Assembly (NCBI GenBank): GCA_032690845.1
Contig: CM064420.1
Location: forward strand, 66,514,707 to 66,578,706
DNA length: 64,000 bases
Source: Eleusine coracana subsp. coracana
Lineage: Eukaryota; Streptophyta; Magnoliopsida; Poales; Poaceae
Reading direction: 5' to 3'
In this document: positions 44,284-56,546 of the stretch, piece after piece
How the letters are laid out: each line of letters opens with the position of its first letter
How positions within the stretch are numbered: position 1 is the stretch's first letter
Translations under genes and position numbers: made by a program
Notes under the pieces: model-generated
The model's database searches: none
Told to the model about the DNA's origin: nothing
Seen by the model: the letters and a program-made list of their open reading frames with translations, nothing else

Positions 44284-45205
44284 TGATGAGGATATCACTC
44301 CTAAGGATACATGCAACACTCCTCCAATTCTAGACTTGCAAGGTCCAATGACTAGATCATTTGCACGACGACTAAATTTAGAGGTGAGCTCGTTCCTACG
44401 CTCTTCATCATATGTCACTTTTGAGAATGGTTTGCTACCTAATGATTATATTGTAATTAGGAAACATGGAGAGGACCAGGAGATGATGGGAGAAGGACTT
44501 GGAGACGTGAAAGACCAGCAAAGATGTGGAAGCCAAGGTGGAGGCCCAACCAAAACCGACTTCGAGTCTATTTCGGGGTCCAGGACCAGTTTGCACTAAA
44601 ATGGATGCCCAGGACGCATATAGACTTGGATTTGGACGTTCTACATATGCACGGAAAGATAAGAAGAAGACCTTTCCAATGCCGTGGGTCTCATGTCAAA
44701 ATTCATCAGGAGTCATTGGGAATCGTCGAAACAAGAGAGGGTCCAGAATCCATTTCGGTGCTGCGTCACCTGTTTTTGGCCTTTGGGCTTTGTATCCAGT
44801 TGAGCCCAATTAGGGGCGCGTCTAGATGGTCTTGCACGACCTTAGGGTCTTCATATACAGCCGCCTCCACACCATTAGGGTTCGGGTTTTGCTTAAATCA
44901 ATTCTGTTCATAAACAGTGTTGCCGTTCATCGGTTTGTGAGACCCCAACTTCGTGAGTTTAATCATACATCTGTAATTGTGTTGCATTCTTCTTTGTTCT
45001 TGCTTGTGTTCTTGATTCGCAGGTAGGATTAGCCTTCTCGGCGAGGTCAATCGTTCTTGGACGGTTGATAACCAGAGGAGACGTCGTGTTGTGATTTCTG
45101 GGTTTAGAACGTGTTGTTCTGAAGCCGGATCGATTTGTGTGTCGCATCCGACCAAATCAAAATATCCAGAACCTTTTGGAAGATTGGGAACCCTTGTTCA
45201 CATCA
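44284..45205 (+). repeat. Plus-strand LTR of composite
   Basis: 922 bp, TGATGAGG...CACATCA, followed by primer-binding site AGTGGTAATCAGAGC. On its plus strand it carries the pol C-terminal reading (EDITPKDTCNTPPILDLQGP ... TSLH) that overlaps LTRs in this family. Confidence 0.85.
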
Positions 45206-45985
45206 AGTGGTAATCAGAGCTTCAGGTGCACCGTCAGGTTCGCACTACACTTAGTTAATTTTGTTTTGTTTTCATCCTATCGTCCACAGAAAAGCTCAAA
45301 AAAAATTTCCCTCCATCCATAACCACGTGTTTAGCCTTTGCATATTTCAATTTCAGAGTCCGTAGTGTGGAGTTTGTGCCCTAGTTCTTATTTAGTCGCT
45401 GGTTTAGTTTGTGTTTTTGTCGTCAGTAGTGTTTCCCTTGCAACCCTAGCCGCCATCCCCTTCACCATCATATGTTTTGTTGGCTTTTGGTGCTAGGGTT
45501 GATTGATCGACACACCTAGCCTAATCCCACCCTAAACACACTGTCAACACCCCGGACCAATCCCCACAAATTCCACTTTTCGCTGCCTCATCACCGCCAA
45601 AAAAAAACCTACCCAATTCCAAACCCGACCCCGAACCCGACTCGGGTTTGTTGAAAATCGATTCTGACCCCCCTTCGGTAAAATGGACATAACTTTTTGC
45701 TCGGGTGTCCGTTTTGGCTAAAATTTTTATAGGAAATTCTTGACTCAAAGTTGAGCATACCCACACTTGGCTATGCCCTGTGTTGTAACCCTTGCAATCG
45801 TGGAACACACCTCCCTAGTATCCTTTGATTTGCTTTTCAGAACTTTGTGAGAGCTTTGTAAGGAGCTTCCTTTTGTTGTGTTGAGAGGCACCACTGCTTA
45901 GCTATTTTGTAGGGATAACCTTCATTGTTTGTTTCCTATTTTAGTGTTTCTAACCAAGGTAAGTCCTTTCAAGGTAGTGTATTTT
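45206..45985 (+). other. Plus leader fused to a scrap of integrase
   Basis: The leader runs to about 45950, where gag should begin. Instead TKVSPFKVVY, part of the integrase, follows on the plus strand for about 35 bp. Minus-strand integrase then starts at nearly the same coding position. Confidence 0.7.
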
Positions 45986-45991
45986 GAAACC

Positions 45992-48900
45992 TTAACACTT
46001 GGGAGTAGAATGTGTTGCTCGATTATATGCAAACTCAACATGAGGCAAACATTCTTCCCATTGCTTCAAATTTTTCTTCAAAATAGCTCTCAACATAGTA
46101 GCCAAAGTGCGGTTCACCACCTCAGTTTGTTCATCAGTTTGTGGGTGATAAGTTGTAGAAAACAACAACTTTGTACCCAACTTATTCCAAAGCGTGCGCC
46201 AAAAGTGACTCAAGAATTTTGCATCACGATCTGAAACAATAGTAGAAGGCATACCATGCAAACGAACAATTTCTTTGAAAAAGAGATCAGCAATATAACT
46301 AGCATCATCAGTCTTATGACATGGTATAAAGTGTGTCATCTTAGAAAATCTATCCACAACAACAAAAATACTATCACTCCCCCTCTTAGTCCTAGGCAGT
46401 CCTAAAACAAAGTCCATAGAAATATCCGCCCAAGGAATAGAAGGAACAGGAAGTGGCATGTATAAACCATGTGGATTCAAGCGAGACTAAGCTTTTTGAC
46501 ATGTAGTGCAGCGAGCAACAAAGCGCTCAACATCTTTCCTCATCCTTGGCCAAAAGAAGTGTGTGGCCAAAATATCCTCCGTCTTCTTGGCACCAAAATG
46601 ACCCATCAATCCACCTCCATGCGCCTCCTGTAACAACAAAAGACGAACAGAACCAACTGGAATGCATAGGCGGTTAGCTCTAAACAAGAATCCATCATTC
46701 AACACAAATTTATTCCATGCACGACCTTCTTTACAATGCAGCAATACATCCTTAAAATCAACATCAGCAGCATATTGTTCTTTAATTGCCTCAAGTCCAA
46801 AAATTCTATAATCAAGTTGAGACAATAAAGTATAGCGCCTAGATAAAGCATCAGCGATCACATTATCCTTCCCTTTCTTATGTTTAATAATATAAGGAAA
46901 AGACTCAATAAACTCAATCCATTTAGCATGTCTATGGTTCAAATTACATTGAGAATGAATATACTTAAGTGATTCATGATCAGAATGAATAACAAATTCT
47001 TTGGGCAACAAATAATGACGCCACGTCTCTAAACAATGTACAAGTGCATATAATTCCTTATCATACGTGGAGTAATTCAAAACAGGCCCAGTTATTTTCT
47101 CACTAAAGTACGCAATAGGTTTACTATCTTGCATCAAAACACCACCAATACCTATACCACTAGCATCACATTCAAGCTCAAAAATCTTATCAAAATTAGG
47201 TAATTGCAGCAATGGTGCATGTGTAAGTTTATCCTTCAAAGCATCAAAAGACTCATGATGTACCTTACCCCAATGGAAATCAATGCCCTTCTTTGTCAAC
47301 TCATGCAAAGGTGCAGCAATGGTGCTGAAATCTTTGACAAAGCGGCGGTAGAACCCTGCAAGACCAAGAAAACTCCTCGCCTGTGTGATAGTTTTTGGTA
47401 CAGGCCAGCTCTTTATGGCTTCAATCTTCACCTTATCCACCTCAATTCTCTGTGGAGTCACAACATAGCCAAGAAAAGAGACTCGATCCGTGCAAAAGAT
47501 GCACTTCTCAAGGTTACCAAATAAACGTGCATCTCGTAAAGCATCAAAAACAGCACGCAAATGATTCATATGTTCATCTATAGATTTGCTATAAATCAAC
47601 ATATCATCAAAGTAAACTACCACAAATTTGCCAATGAAAGCTCTTAAAACCTCATTCATCAAGCGCATGAAAGTACTAGGTGCATTAGTTAACCCAAAAG
47701 GCATTACTAACCACTCATATAATCCAAATTTGGTTTTGAAAGCTGTTTTCCATTCGTCTCCAAGTTTCATTCTAATTTGATGGTAGCCACTACGCAAATC
47801 AATTTTTATGAAAATTATAGCACCACATAACTCATCAAGCATGTCGTCTAGCCTAGGAATAGGATGACGATACCTAATAGTAATATTATTAATGGCTCTA
47901 CAATCTACACACATACGCCAAGTACCATCTTTCTTAGGAACCAAAAGTACAGGAACAGCACAAGGACTAAATGATTGACGAACATACCCACGATCCAAAA
48001 GGTCTTGAACTTGTCGTTGTATCTCCTTAGTCTCCTCAGGGTTGGTCCTATAAGCAGCACGGTTTGGCAAAGTAGCACCCGGAATCAAATCAATTTGATG
48101 CTCAATCCCTCTCAAAGGTGGCAATCCCGGGGGTATCTCAGCTGGAAAAACATCCTCATACTCCTGCAAAAGGTTAGTGACAGCAGGAGACACAGCACTA
48201 GAAGCAATATCATCAAGCGAAAACAAAGCTTCTTTGCATATCAAGGCATAGCAAATATCATCATTATCAGAAATTTCAGCAAGCTCAGATTTTGTTGCAA
48301 GACATGAACGACCTTGTAATTTAATTTCAGCACCCTTAGAACTTGAAGAATCATTAACATTACTAGGTGTAGAATTAGAATTAACAGGTAGTTGAATTTC
48401 AGGACCTTTATTTTTCAAACTAGCAGCTCTTTCTAAATCAGCTTGTACAATTTCAGCAGGGGTCATTGGTAACAAAGTAATTTTAGTTCCTTTATGCATA
48501 AAAGTGTACTTATTACTTCTACCATGGTGTACAGCATTATTATCAAATTCCCAAGGTCTACCCAATAAAAGTGAACATGCTTGCATGGGTACAACATCAC
48601 AATTAACAGAATCCACATAAGAACCAATGGAAAAAGGAACTCTGCAAGTTTGTATTACCTTAGCTTTTCGAGAGTCATTTAACCACTGAATGTAGTACGG
48701 ATGTGGATGTGGGCGTGTGGTCAAAGCAAGCTTGTTGACCATATCAGAACTCACCAAGTTATTGCAGCTCCCTCCATCAATGATGACACGTGCTCGGCGG
48801 TTCTTGATGATGAAGAAAATCTGGAACAAGTTGTGGCGCTGCATCCTCGCGGGCTGATGAACTTGAGTACTAAGGACACGTTGAACAATAATGTTCATGT

Positions 48901-50305
48901 ATCCCGTGGTGTCTCCGCCTCCAAGGACAAGGTCACTGCTGGTGGCAGCAACGTCCTCCTCATCCTCCACGTCGGAGGTGCTCATGTAACCGCCATCGTC
49001 TGTTGCCACATATGCCCGCCTACTTGGACAATCTTTCTGCACATGACCAAGTCCATGGCAGCGGTGGCACTGAATCCCTGTAGTGCGCCCCGTCGAAGCA
49101 ACAGAGGAGGCACTACTAGCTGGTACCTGCACAGAAGTTTTACCTGAGCGCATAGAAGGTGCAGGGGCTGATCTTGGGGCTGCAGAAACAACACTGATTC
49201 CCTTGGTAGCTGCCGATGGGGGCGGACGGAAAGCTGGCCTGGGCAGCCCCGAAGTCCCCGTCGAGCGTGGGTGGTAGGAGTTCCTTGACCTGCTGTACTC
49301 CTCAAAAGCCTGGAAAAGTCCCTGTGATTCTTTCTCTGCAAGCATAGCATACTGGAAACACAATTGTTGTACTCCTCAAAAGCCTGGGCAGCCCCGAAGT
49401 CCCCGCCTACACTGGGTGAGGGTATAATATTCTTTATAGTCAAGGATGTCCTGAATTTCTTTTCTTAAACCAGAATAAGAGCGACAAATCTGATCCTCTA
49501 CTTTTTCAACTACGGCACAACAAATCAAACCCTTCTGAAGCTCACTAAAGTACTCCTGAACAGTTTTATCTCCTTGTTCTAAACGCTGCAGTTTATTACG
49601 AATCTCTCTATAAAAAGAAGGAGGAACAAAATGATCACGCATTGCTACCTTAAGTTCTTCCCAGGTAGTAGGCAAATCAGTTTCAGCAGCTAGACCACTC
49701 CACCAAACAATAGCAAAGTCCTTAAACTCACTAGTAGCTTGTCTAACTCTATGTTGTTCAGGAACAAGGTGGGCATTAAATTTTTGTTCTACAATCATCT
49801 CCCAATCAAGATAAACATCACCATCATACTGACCCGAAAATGAAGGAATTGAAAACTTAATTTTAGCATACGGGTCATCTAGAGCATAGTTACCGTGTGG
49901 ATGATGATTGTTGTTATGGAAACCACCCATACCTTGAGTGTTATGGTGCAAACGACGTCGTAATCTTGTGGTCCTTGTAGCTGACCTATCCACGGTGCCA
50001 TCAGCCTTATACACCGTGTCTTCGTCATGGACATCGTCAACGTTGTGGTTATTAGTGTTCATATCATTGGTCTTGGGGGTGGTCTCCAACGCGACAACCT
50101 GATCGGTTAACTTAGAAACCCGCTTCTCCAACCGCTCGATGCTTTCTCCGATGTGAAGCTTGCCGACCGCATCAGTAACGGCTCTGGTGATCGTCTCTGC
50201 CAAATCACTCTGAGCAGCCTGCAAAGCCTTCTGGAGCTGCTCTTGGCTCACGCACTCAGCAAATTGTGAGGGTGAAGCCATCTCTCCGTCGTCACTTCCT
50301 GCCAT
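45992..50305 (-). pseudogene. gag-pol of CRM-like element B, nearly intact
   Basis: gag starts MAGSDDGEMASPSQFAECVS (50303-50305). One long reading (46487-49363, 958 residues) holds a CCHC knuckle (CHRCHGLGHVQKDC), protease (VIIDGGSCNNLVSSD, Gly in place of the usual DSG/DTG middle residue), reverse transcriptase (VPKKDGTWRMCVDCRAINN, YFDDMLIYSK), RNase H (ELECDASGIGIGGV) and integrase zinc site (HFGAKKTEDI, CTTCQKA). A point stop follows CQKA; then integrase core ISMDFVLGLPRTKRG, TIVSDRDAKF and EVVNRTL (45992-46480). The breaks are a 49 bp insertion at about 49361-49409 in gag, this stop, and loss of the integrase end at the inversion junction. Confidence 0.9.
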
Positions 50306-51549
50306 CACAAACACCAAAACAGGAAACAAACAGTGAAGGTTATCCCTACAAAACAGCTAAGCAGTGATGCCTCTCAACACAACAAAAGGAGACTCCTTAC
50401 AAAGCTCTTACAAAGTTCTAAAAAGCAAAGCAAAGAATACCAGGGAGATATGTTCCATGATTGCAAGGGTCACAAAATAACCTGTGTGCTGTCCAGAAGA
50501 AATATGTAGAGCTAGGAAGGCCAAATATATATATGTGAGTGGTACACAAATCAAAAACAGATAGTAAAGCTGAATAAGTGCCCAAGTAACTTGTCCCTAG
50601 TTGCTGGTCTAAGTATGTCCTAGAACAGTAGTGATAGCAAAGTAGAAACAAGGAGACAAAGGCACAATAGGCGATAACAGGGGGCTAAGTGCAAAACACC
50701 CAAATCCAGAAATTTTAGGGGGCTAGATGTAGCACTAGTAGAAATCCCAAATTTCTTTTTTTTGATTTTATTTTTTTGATATTTTCTCTAACTCACTAAC
50801 AATGGAGGAGAATCCACAAAAAATTTCAGCTCAAATAGAGGTAGGATGTGGCCTACAGAAAATTTTGAAGTTGCAGAAAACGTCGGGTTTAAACTTAAAT
50901 CAATTTTTTCTTTATCATCCCGATTTGTTTTGAATTTTTTGACGAGGGCACACAGGGCAAAGCCCAGTGTGGGTATGCCCAACTTTGAGTCAAGAATCTC
51001 CTGTAAAAATTTCAGCCAAAACGGACAACCGAGCGAAAAGTTATGCCTGTTTTACCGAAGGGGGGTCGGAGTCGGTTTTCCAGAAACCCGAGTCGGGTTA
51101 GGGATCGGGTAAGTTTATTTTTTTGACGGCGTGGATGCAGCGGAAAGTGGAATTGATGCAGCGGAAAGTGGAATTTGTGGGGATTGGTCCGGGGTGTTGA
51201 TGGTGTGTTCAGGGTGGGATTAGGGCGGGACTAGGCTAGGTGTGTCGATCAATCAACCCTAGCATAGAAAGCCAACAAAGCAGAGGATGGTGAAGGGGAT
51301 GGTGGCTAGGGTTGCAAGGGAAACACTACTGACGATAAAAACACAAACTAAACCAGCGACCAAATAAGAACTAGGGCACAAACTCAACACTATGGACTCT
51401 GAAATTGAAATATGCAAAGACTAAACACGTGGTTATGGGCGGAGGGAAAAAATTTTTGGGCTTTTCTGTGGACGATAGGATGAACACAAAACGAAATTAA
51501 CTAAGGGTAGTATGAACCTGACGGTGCACCTGAAGCTCTGATTACCACT
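50306..51549 (-). other. Minus leader of element B
   Basis: Untranslated leader, homologous to 25087-26306, with primer-binding site at about 51534-51549. A short tandem duplication containing ATGCAGCGGAAAGTGGAATT lies near 51130-51175. Confidence 0.75.
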
Positions 51550-52471
51550 TGATGTGGACAAGGGTTTCCGATCTTCCGAAAGGTTCGAGATACATTGATT
51601 TGGTCGGAGGCGACACACAAATCGATCCGGCTTCAGAACAGCACGTTCTAAACCCCGCAATCGCAGCACGACGTCTCCTCTGGTTATCAACCATCCTAAA
51701 ATGATTGATCTCGCCGAGAAGGCTAATCCTTGCCTGCGAATCAAGAACACAAGCAAGAACAAAGAAGAAGGCAACACAATTGCAGATGTATTATGAATCT
51801 CACGAAGTTGGGGTCTCACAAACCGTGATGACGGCGAAACTGTTATGAACAGAATAATCTAAGCAAAACCCGAGCCCTAATAGTGCAGCGGCGGCTGTAT
51901 ATAAAGACCCTAGGGTCGTGCAAGACCCTCTGGACGCGCCCCTAATTGGGCTCAACTAGATACAAAGCCCAAAGGCCAAAAACAGGCGACGCAGCACCGA
52001 AACAGATTCTAGACTCTCTCTTGTTTTGACGATTCCCGATGACTCTGGATGAATTTTGATATGAGACCGGTGGCATTGGAAAGGACTTCTTCTTGTCTTT
52101 CCGTGCATATGTAGAACATCCAAATCTGAGTCCGTATGCGTCCTGAGCCTCCATTTTAGTGCAGACTGGTCCTGAGCCCCGAAACAGACTCGAAGTCGGT
52201 TTTGGTTGGGCCTCCACCTTGGCTTCCACGTCCTTGCTGGTCCTCCACGTCCTCAAGTCCTTCTCCCATCATCTCCTGATCCTCTCCATGGTTCCTAATT
52301 ACAATATAATCATTAGGTAGCAAACCATTCTCAAAAGTGACATATAATGAAGAATGTAGGAATGAGCTCACCTCTAAATTTAGTCGTCGTGCACGAGCTC
52401 TAGTCATTGGACCTTGCAAGTACAGAATTGGAGGAGTGTTGCATGTATCCTTAGGAGTGATGTCCTCATCA
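51550..52471 (-). repeat. Minus-strand 5' LTR of element B
   Basis: 922 bp, in minus orientation TGATGAGGACATC...CACATCA. Adjoins an oppositely oriented LTR piece five bases further on. Confidence 0.85.
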
Positions 52472-52476
52472 TCCGT

Positions 52477-52813
52477 ACCATTAGAGTTCGAGTTTTGCTT
52501 AAATCAATTCTGTTCATAAATAGTGTTACCGTTCATCGGTTTGTGAGACCCCAACTTCGTGAGTTTAATCATACATCTGCAATTGTGTTGCATTCTTCTT
52601 TGTTCTTGCTTGTGTTCTTGATTTTGTAGACAGGGATTAGCCTTCTCGGCGAGGTCAATCGTTCTTGGACGGTTGATAACCAGAGGAGACGTCGTGCTGC
52701 GATTACGGGGTTTAGAACGTGTTGTTCTGAAGCCGGATCGATTTGTGTGTTGCCCCCGACCAAATCAACATATCCATAACCTTTCGGAAGATCGGGAACC
52801 CTTGTTCACATCA
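52477..52813 (+). repeat. Plus-strand partial LTR
   Basis: The last roughly 337 bp of the same LTR (ACCATTAGAGTTCGAG...TTCACATCA), followed by primer-binding site and leader. Confidence 0.8.
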
Positions 52814-53494
52814 AGTGGTAATCAAAGCTTCAGGTGCACTGTCAGGTTCGCACTACACTTAGTTAATTTTGTTTTGTGTTCATCCTATCGTTCAAAGAAA
52901 AGCTTAAAATTTTTCCCCCCGCCTATAACCACATGTTTAGCCTTTGCATATTTCAATTTCAGAGACCGTAGTGTTGAGTTTGTGCCCTAGTTCTTGTTTA
53001 GTCGCTGGTTTAGTTTGTGTTTTTTATCGTCAGTAGTGTTTCCTTTGCAACCCTAGCCGCCATCCTCTTCACCATCCTCTGTTTTGTTGGCTTTTTGTGC
53101 TAGGGTTGATTGATCGAGACACATAGCCTAATCCTACCCTAATCTCATCCTAAACACACCATCAACACCCCGGACCAATCCCCACAAATTCCACTTTCCG
53201 CTGCCTCATCGCCGCAAAAAAAATCCTACCCGATTCCAAACCCGACCTCAAACCCGACTCGGGTTTGTTGAAAACCGATTCCGACCCCCCCCCTTCGGTA
53301 AAATGGGAATAACTTTTTGCTCGGGTGTCCGTTTTGGCTGAAATTTATACAGGAAATTCTTGACTCAAAGTTGAGCATATCCACACTCGGCTATGCCCTG
53401 TGTTGTTCTGAAGCCAGATCGATTTATGTGTCGCTTCCGACCAAATCAACATATCCAGAACCTTTCAGAAGATCGCAAACCCTTATTCACATCA
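52814..53494 (+). other. Plus leader joined directly to LTR tail
   Basis: Leader to about 53406, then the last part of an LTR (TCTGAAGCCAGATCG...CACATCA). At the join both parents read GTGTTGT (seen at 45779 in a leader and 45108 in an LTR), so the deletion used a 7 bp microhomology. Confidence 0.75.
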
Positions 53495-53743
53495 TTTCCC
53501 ACGCTTTCCCGCCTTGCACCACGAGAGCCGCCGTTTTGCCCGCGCCACGCTCATCGGCGTCCCGCGCGAGCCAGGCTACGTGGAAACGGATTTCGTTTTC
53601 ATTTCCTGATGGCTAGGCTCACGGGGGCTATTTGCATCTCATGGGCCAGGCCCAATTGCTTGTACAGGCAACCAAACACGTCGACCCTGCATCTCGGGAC
53701 CCTGGCTGACCCATATGCGGGCAACCAATTGGGCCCTATGCTA
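53495..53743. other. Right terminal region of PIF/Harbinger element
   Basis: GC-rich, then GGGCCAGGCCCAATTGC, GCAACCAAACACG and GCGGGCAACCAATTGGGCCC: paired inverted terminal-type sequences of PIF elements. The end is near 53738, with no clear three-base target duplication. Confidence 0.45.
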
Positions 53744-53925
53744 CTCTCTCCATCATTGACTTTTTTCGTGATCGTCTTATTTAAAATATTTATTTAAATA
53801 TAAAAAGTTATAAGTTATATTTCAATTTTATTTAGTAATAAAATAAATCATGAAAAATATAATATTTTTTAAAATTTATTAAATAAGGAATGATCAAAGG
53901 TAACAAAAAAAATCAATGACGAGAG
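53744..53925. mobile_element. Stowaway/mariner-like MITE
   Basis: 182 bp with TA on both sides (53742-53743 and 53926-53927). Inverted ends: CTCTCTCCATCATTGAC left, CTCTCGTCATTGATTTTTTT inverted right. AT-rich interior. Such CTCYCTCC-type ends with a TA target are typical of grass Stowaway-like MITEs. Confidence 0.65.
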
Positions 53926-54326
53926 TATTTAATAGAGGTAGACACAAAAAAGTTCCACCTAATTAATCTTTCCTTCACATGCAAAATCATGTTCTAAATA
54001 AATTCTTTTTCTAATATGGAAGGAATATGTAGTAGAGATTTTATAGTACACAATATTTTCAAGACTTTTCTACAACTTATTAATTGAGGTAAGGTCGTTT
54101 AGACCACTTTTTTCCTGTCCAGATGTATCCGTAACATTATCGTATTCAGTTTGTATCCTATAATGATTCACCAATTAATTTGAGTCGTTTTTGAACCATT
54201 TTCTAATTCTTTGTTAAATTGGACTCTAATTTAATTCGATATTTTATACTAACAACAATTAATCATCTATTACTTTAACATCATATTTTGGATAGAAACA
54301 AATAACAAGGATTCTAATAATAACTA
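53926..54326. other. Intergenic, AT-rich
   Basis: No gene or repeat recognised. Confidence 0.3.
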
Positions 54327-54906
54327 TGTTGGCACTAAAATTTTGACCGGTCCAGTTAGCCACGTGGAGTCAGAATCGACCAAAGTAAATAGAGCTTAAC
54401 GGTCGAAAAAATATAGTGAGCCCATTAGGGTTGTTTGTCTTTATTTATTTATTAGTTTAGAAATAAATTAAGTTAGTTTATTTAAGAGTCCTGACCTAAT
54501 CATGTCAGAACCCCTTGCATAGGGCTATAAATATGTAATAGGATTTATAAAAAAAATAACACTTTCGTTCAAAATAATTCGGCGTCTCACCAAACTTTTT
54601 CTCGATGACATCCTCGTCTCGCGCGGGCTGCATCGACTCCGATCTCGATGAGAGACTTAGATTAGTTCCTCGGTAATTTCATCGACTTCAGCTAGTACTT
54701 TCTCGTTAAGTTGATATTGTAGTTGTTATCTTTGAAATTACTAGTTATCTAGTAATTAGATCTTTATTTGGTTTGTATTATCGACTTAGATTGCATTACT
54801 ATCTCAGTGAGGTTCGATCTTCTGTAATTTTTATGAATTTTATAGGCTGAGTTTAGATCTATTATTCGAGTCACTCGATCGATTTTTATGGGTTCTATAG
54901 ACAACA
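54327..54906 (+). repeat. Possible solo LTR
   Basis: TGTTGGCACTAAAATTTTGACC to TCTATAGACAACA gives inverted ends TGTTG/CAACA; GGGCTATAAATATG near 54525 could be its TATA box. The flanking five bases do not match, so this is tentative. Confidence 0.35.
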
Positions 54907-55007
54907 TAGGGGTATTTTGCTAATATTATATTAAAATAAGGATATATTGTAAAATACACATTAAGTTTAATGTACACTTTAGCTTTATGTATCCTCTTGG
55001 AACCAAG

Positions 55008-55353
55008 AGTGTGTTTGTTTCTTGGGGTTCTAAATTTTAGTGGGATCACATCAATCATTAAAACATTACTTATAATTATTAAATATATATTAAATATAAA
55101 ATTAAATATAGAATTGAATATGCATTAGCGTGATAAATTTATTAAGCTTAATTAAATCATCATTAAGAGATGTTTACTGCAACATCACATTATCTAATCA
55201 TGACCTAATTAGTCTTAATAGATTTATCTCGTTATTCAAAGAGAGGATTATAGACTGGATTTTGTCAGTAATCTATATTTAATACTCCTAATTAGTATCA
55301 TAATATTCGATAAAATATATCTAAAAATTAGAGGGGTGGAACGACCGCACCCA
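55008..55353. mobile_element. Tourist-like MITE (tentative)
   Basis: Imperfect inverted ends: GTGTGTTTGTTTCTTGGGG with TCTAAATTTTAG on the left, and inverted right end GGTGCGGTCGTTCCACCCC with TCTAATTTTTAG. AT-rich interior of about 270 bp. Confidence 0.45.
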
Positions 55354-55940
55354 AATCTTTTGTCGTGGTTATAGAAAAAGCACAGTTTGTGCCGTTTGTA
55401 TTGTAGGTACGTACGTGGACTTTAAGATGGTAAGTAGGCCAAGGACTCTTAATTAGTCAAACCCATAAATATATTATTAATATTGCCGGCAACAACACTG
55501 CTTAAGGGAAAATGACGGCAAGAAATATTTCTTATTAACAAATAAATTCATGCATCTTGTTTTATCTTATAAAACAACACAACGTGATCTATTAAATTTC
55601 AGCATTATTGTTATTTTTTATTAAGAAATAGTTTAGATTAACTTTTATACTACATCATACTATCTTGTCAATTCATGTTGTTCTGATGAATTCGCGTATA
55701 TAATCTACTAATATATAAGATTATACATAATTAGCAATCTAAAATATGTACGTTGGAGTTACTGGTTCCAAAGGAAGAAATCGTATCATCAAAGACAAAA
55801 TCAACGGTTCGGATGAGCAATGGCCTCTCCCGTTAGTATTACGACGGCAGGTGATTTTATTTCTCATTTTTAGGGTGTATGTAAAGCCGCCGCTGTAATT
55901 TCAAAAAAAGAAAAGCCGCCGCTGTCTATTCGCCATCGAA
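55354..55940. other. Intergenic upstream of plus-strand gene
   Basis: AT-rich, turning GC-rich near 55870-55990 (repeated GCCGCCGCTGT), likely the promoter and leader start of the downstream gene. Confidence 0.35.
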
Positions 55941-56210
55941 GAGGTTCAGTATTCCGCTGCCGGTACCCTAGGGTTAGCCGCGGCCGCCGCCGTATTTATC
56001 CAAATCCGGCGCGGCTCTTTGTCTTTCTCGGCCAAGAGCTATAGACAGGTACCAGGCCAGGAGTCCTGCCTGTCCTTTCCCTTTCGATTTTACCATGTTT
56101 TGGTCTTAGTGTCTCACCTCGGTTTGGCGCATTGCAGCATGGCTCCGTCATCTTCTTCACTCTAGTGATTCTGCAGCTGTTTCTTTGCCGAACTCGAGTC
56201 CAAGTAAGTA
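55941..56210 (+). promoter_or_regulatory. 5' leader of plus-strand protease-like gene
   Basis: A GC-rich first-exon-like stretch ends GAGTCCAA|GTAAGTAAG at about 56207, a strong splice donor. The same exon end and donor are copied at 12029-12065. Confidence 0.45.
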
Positions 56211-56546
56211 AGGTTATAACGTTTTCATTCAACTGCTGTGCTTACTTTTCCCCAAAATATAGCGTTTTTTCCTCAATTGAGCGTCCCCCTAAAATAAATC
56301 TAGAATATTCTCTCCGTGCAGAGGTTTTAGGGTTGGAAGATCAGTGGGTAGTTGCAAGGGCAGTAAGTGTTGGCTTTAGCAAGATCAGGGAGGAATGTTA
56401 TGTAGACAGGACGGACAGTGAAGGTGATTTTCTCGTGACAGTAAGAAGCCTTGTCGTGTTATTGAGTTGATATTGCAGGAGTGGCAGCAGTGATATTTGT
56501 GTACAGTTAGTGGCAGCTTTTGGAGCAGTATTGTAAATTTTATTTC

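Larger units (their letters stand above)
44284..53494. mobile_element. Rearranged CRM-like gypsy composite with inverted halves
   Basis: Outer ends are an LTR start TGATGAGG at 44284 and LTR end CACATCA at 53494, with a perfect target duplication TTTCC (44279-44283 and 53495-53499). Inside: plus LTR and leader (44284-45950), minus gag-pol (45992-50305), minus leader and LTR (50306-52471), plus partial LTR (52477-52813), plus leader (52814-53399), LTR tail. LTR plus leader therefore stand as inverted copies at both sides of gag-pol, yet the whole has one target duplication. Confidence 0.75.
12330..53743 (-). mobile_element. PIF/Harbinger element broken by nested insertions
   Basis: Minus-strand ORF1 pieces at 13478-14186, 18618-18747 and 27209-27625, and transposase pieces at 29758-30894, lie in the order of one element interrupted by other transposons. 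A second partial copy (42231 to about 44283, continuing at 53495-53743) is a partial tandem duplicate. Terminal sequence is recognisable near 53640-53743 and less clearly near 12330-12420. Outer limits and the TAA-type target duplication are not established. Confidence 0.5.

Noticed and set aside
52472..52476. 5 bp duplication for the inner minus-strand gypsy element B
   Set aside because: The other end of that element is missing at the inversion junction, so no matching five bases exist to compare.
54327..54906. Solo LTR as a firm call
   Set aside because: Ends are inverted but the flanks AACTA and TAGGG differ; kept only as tentative.
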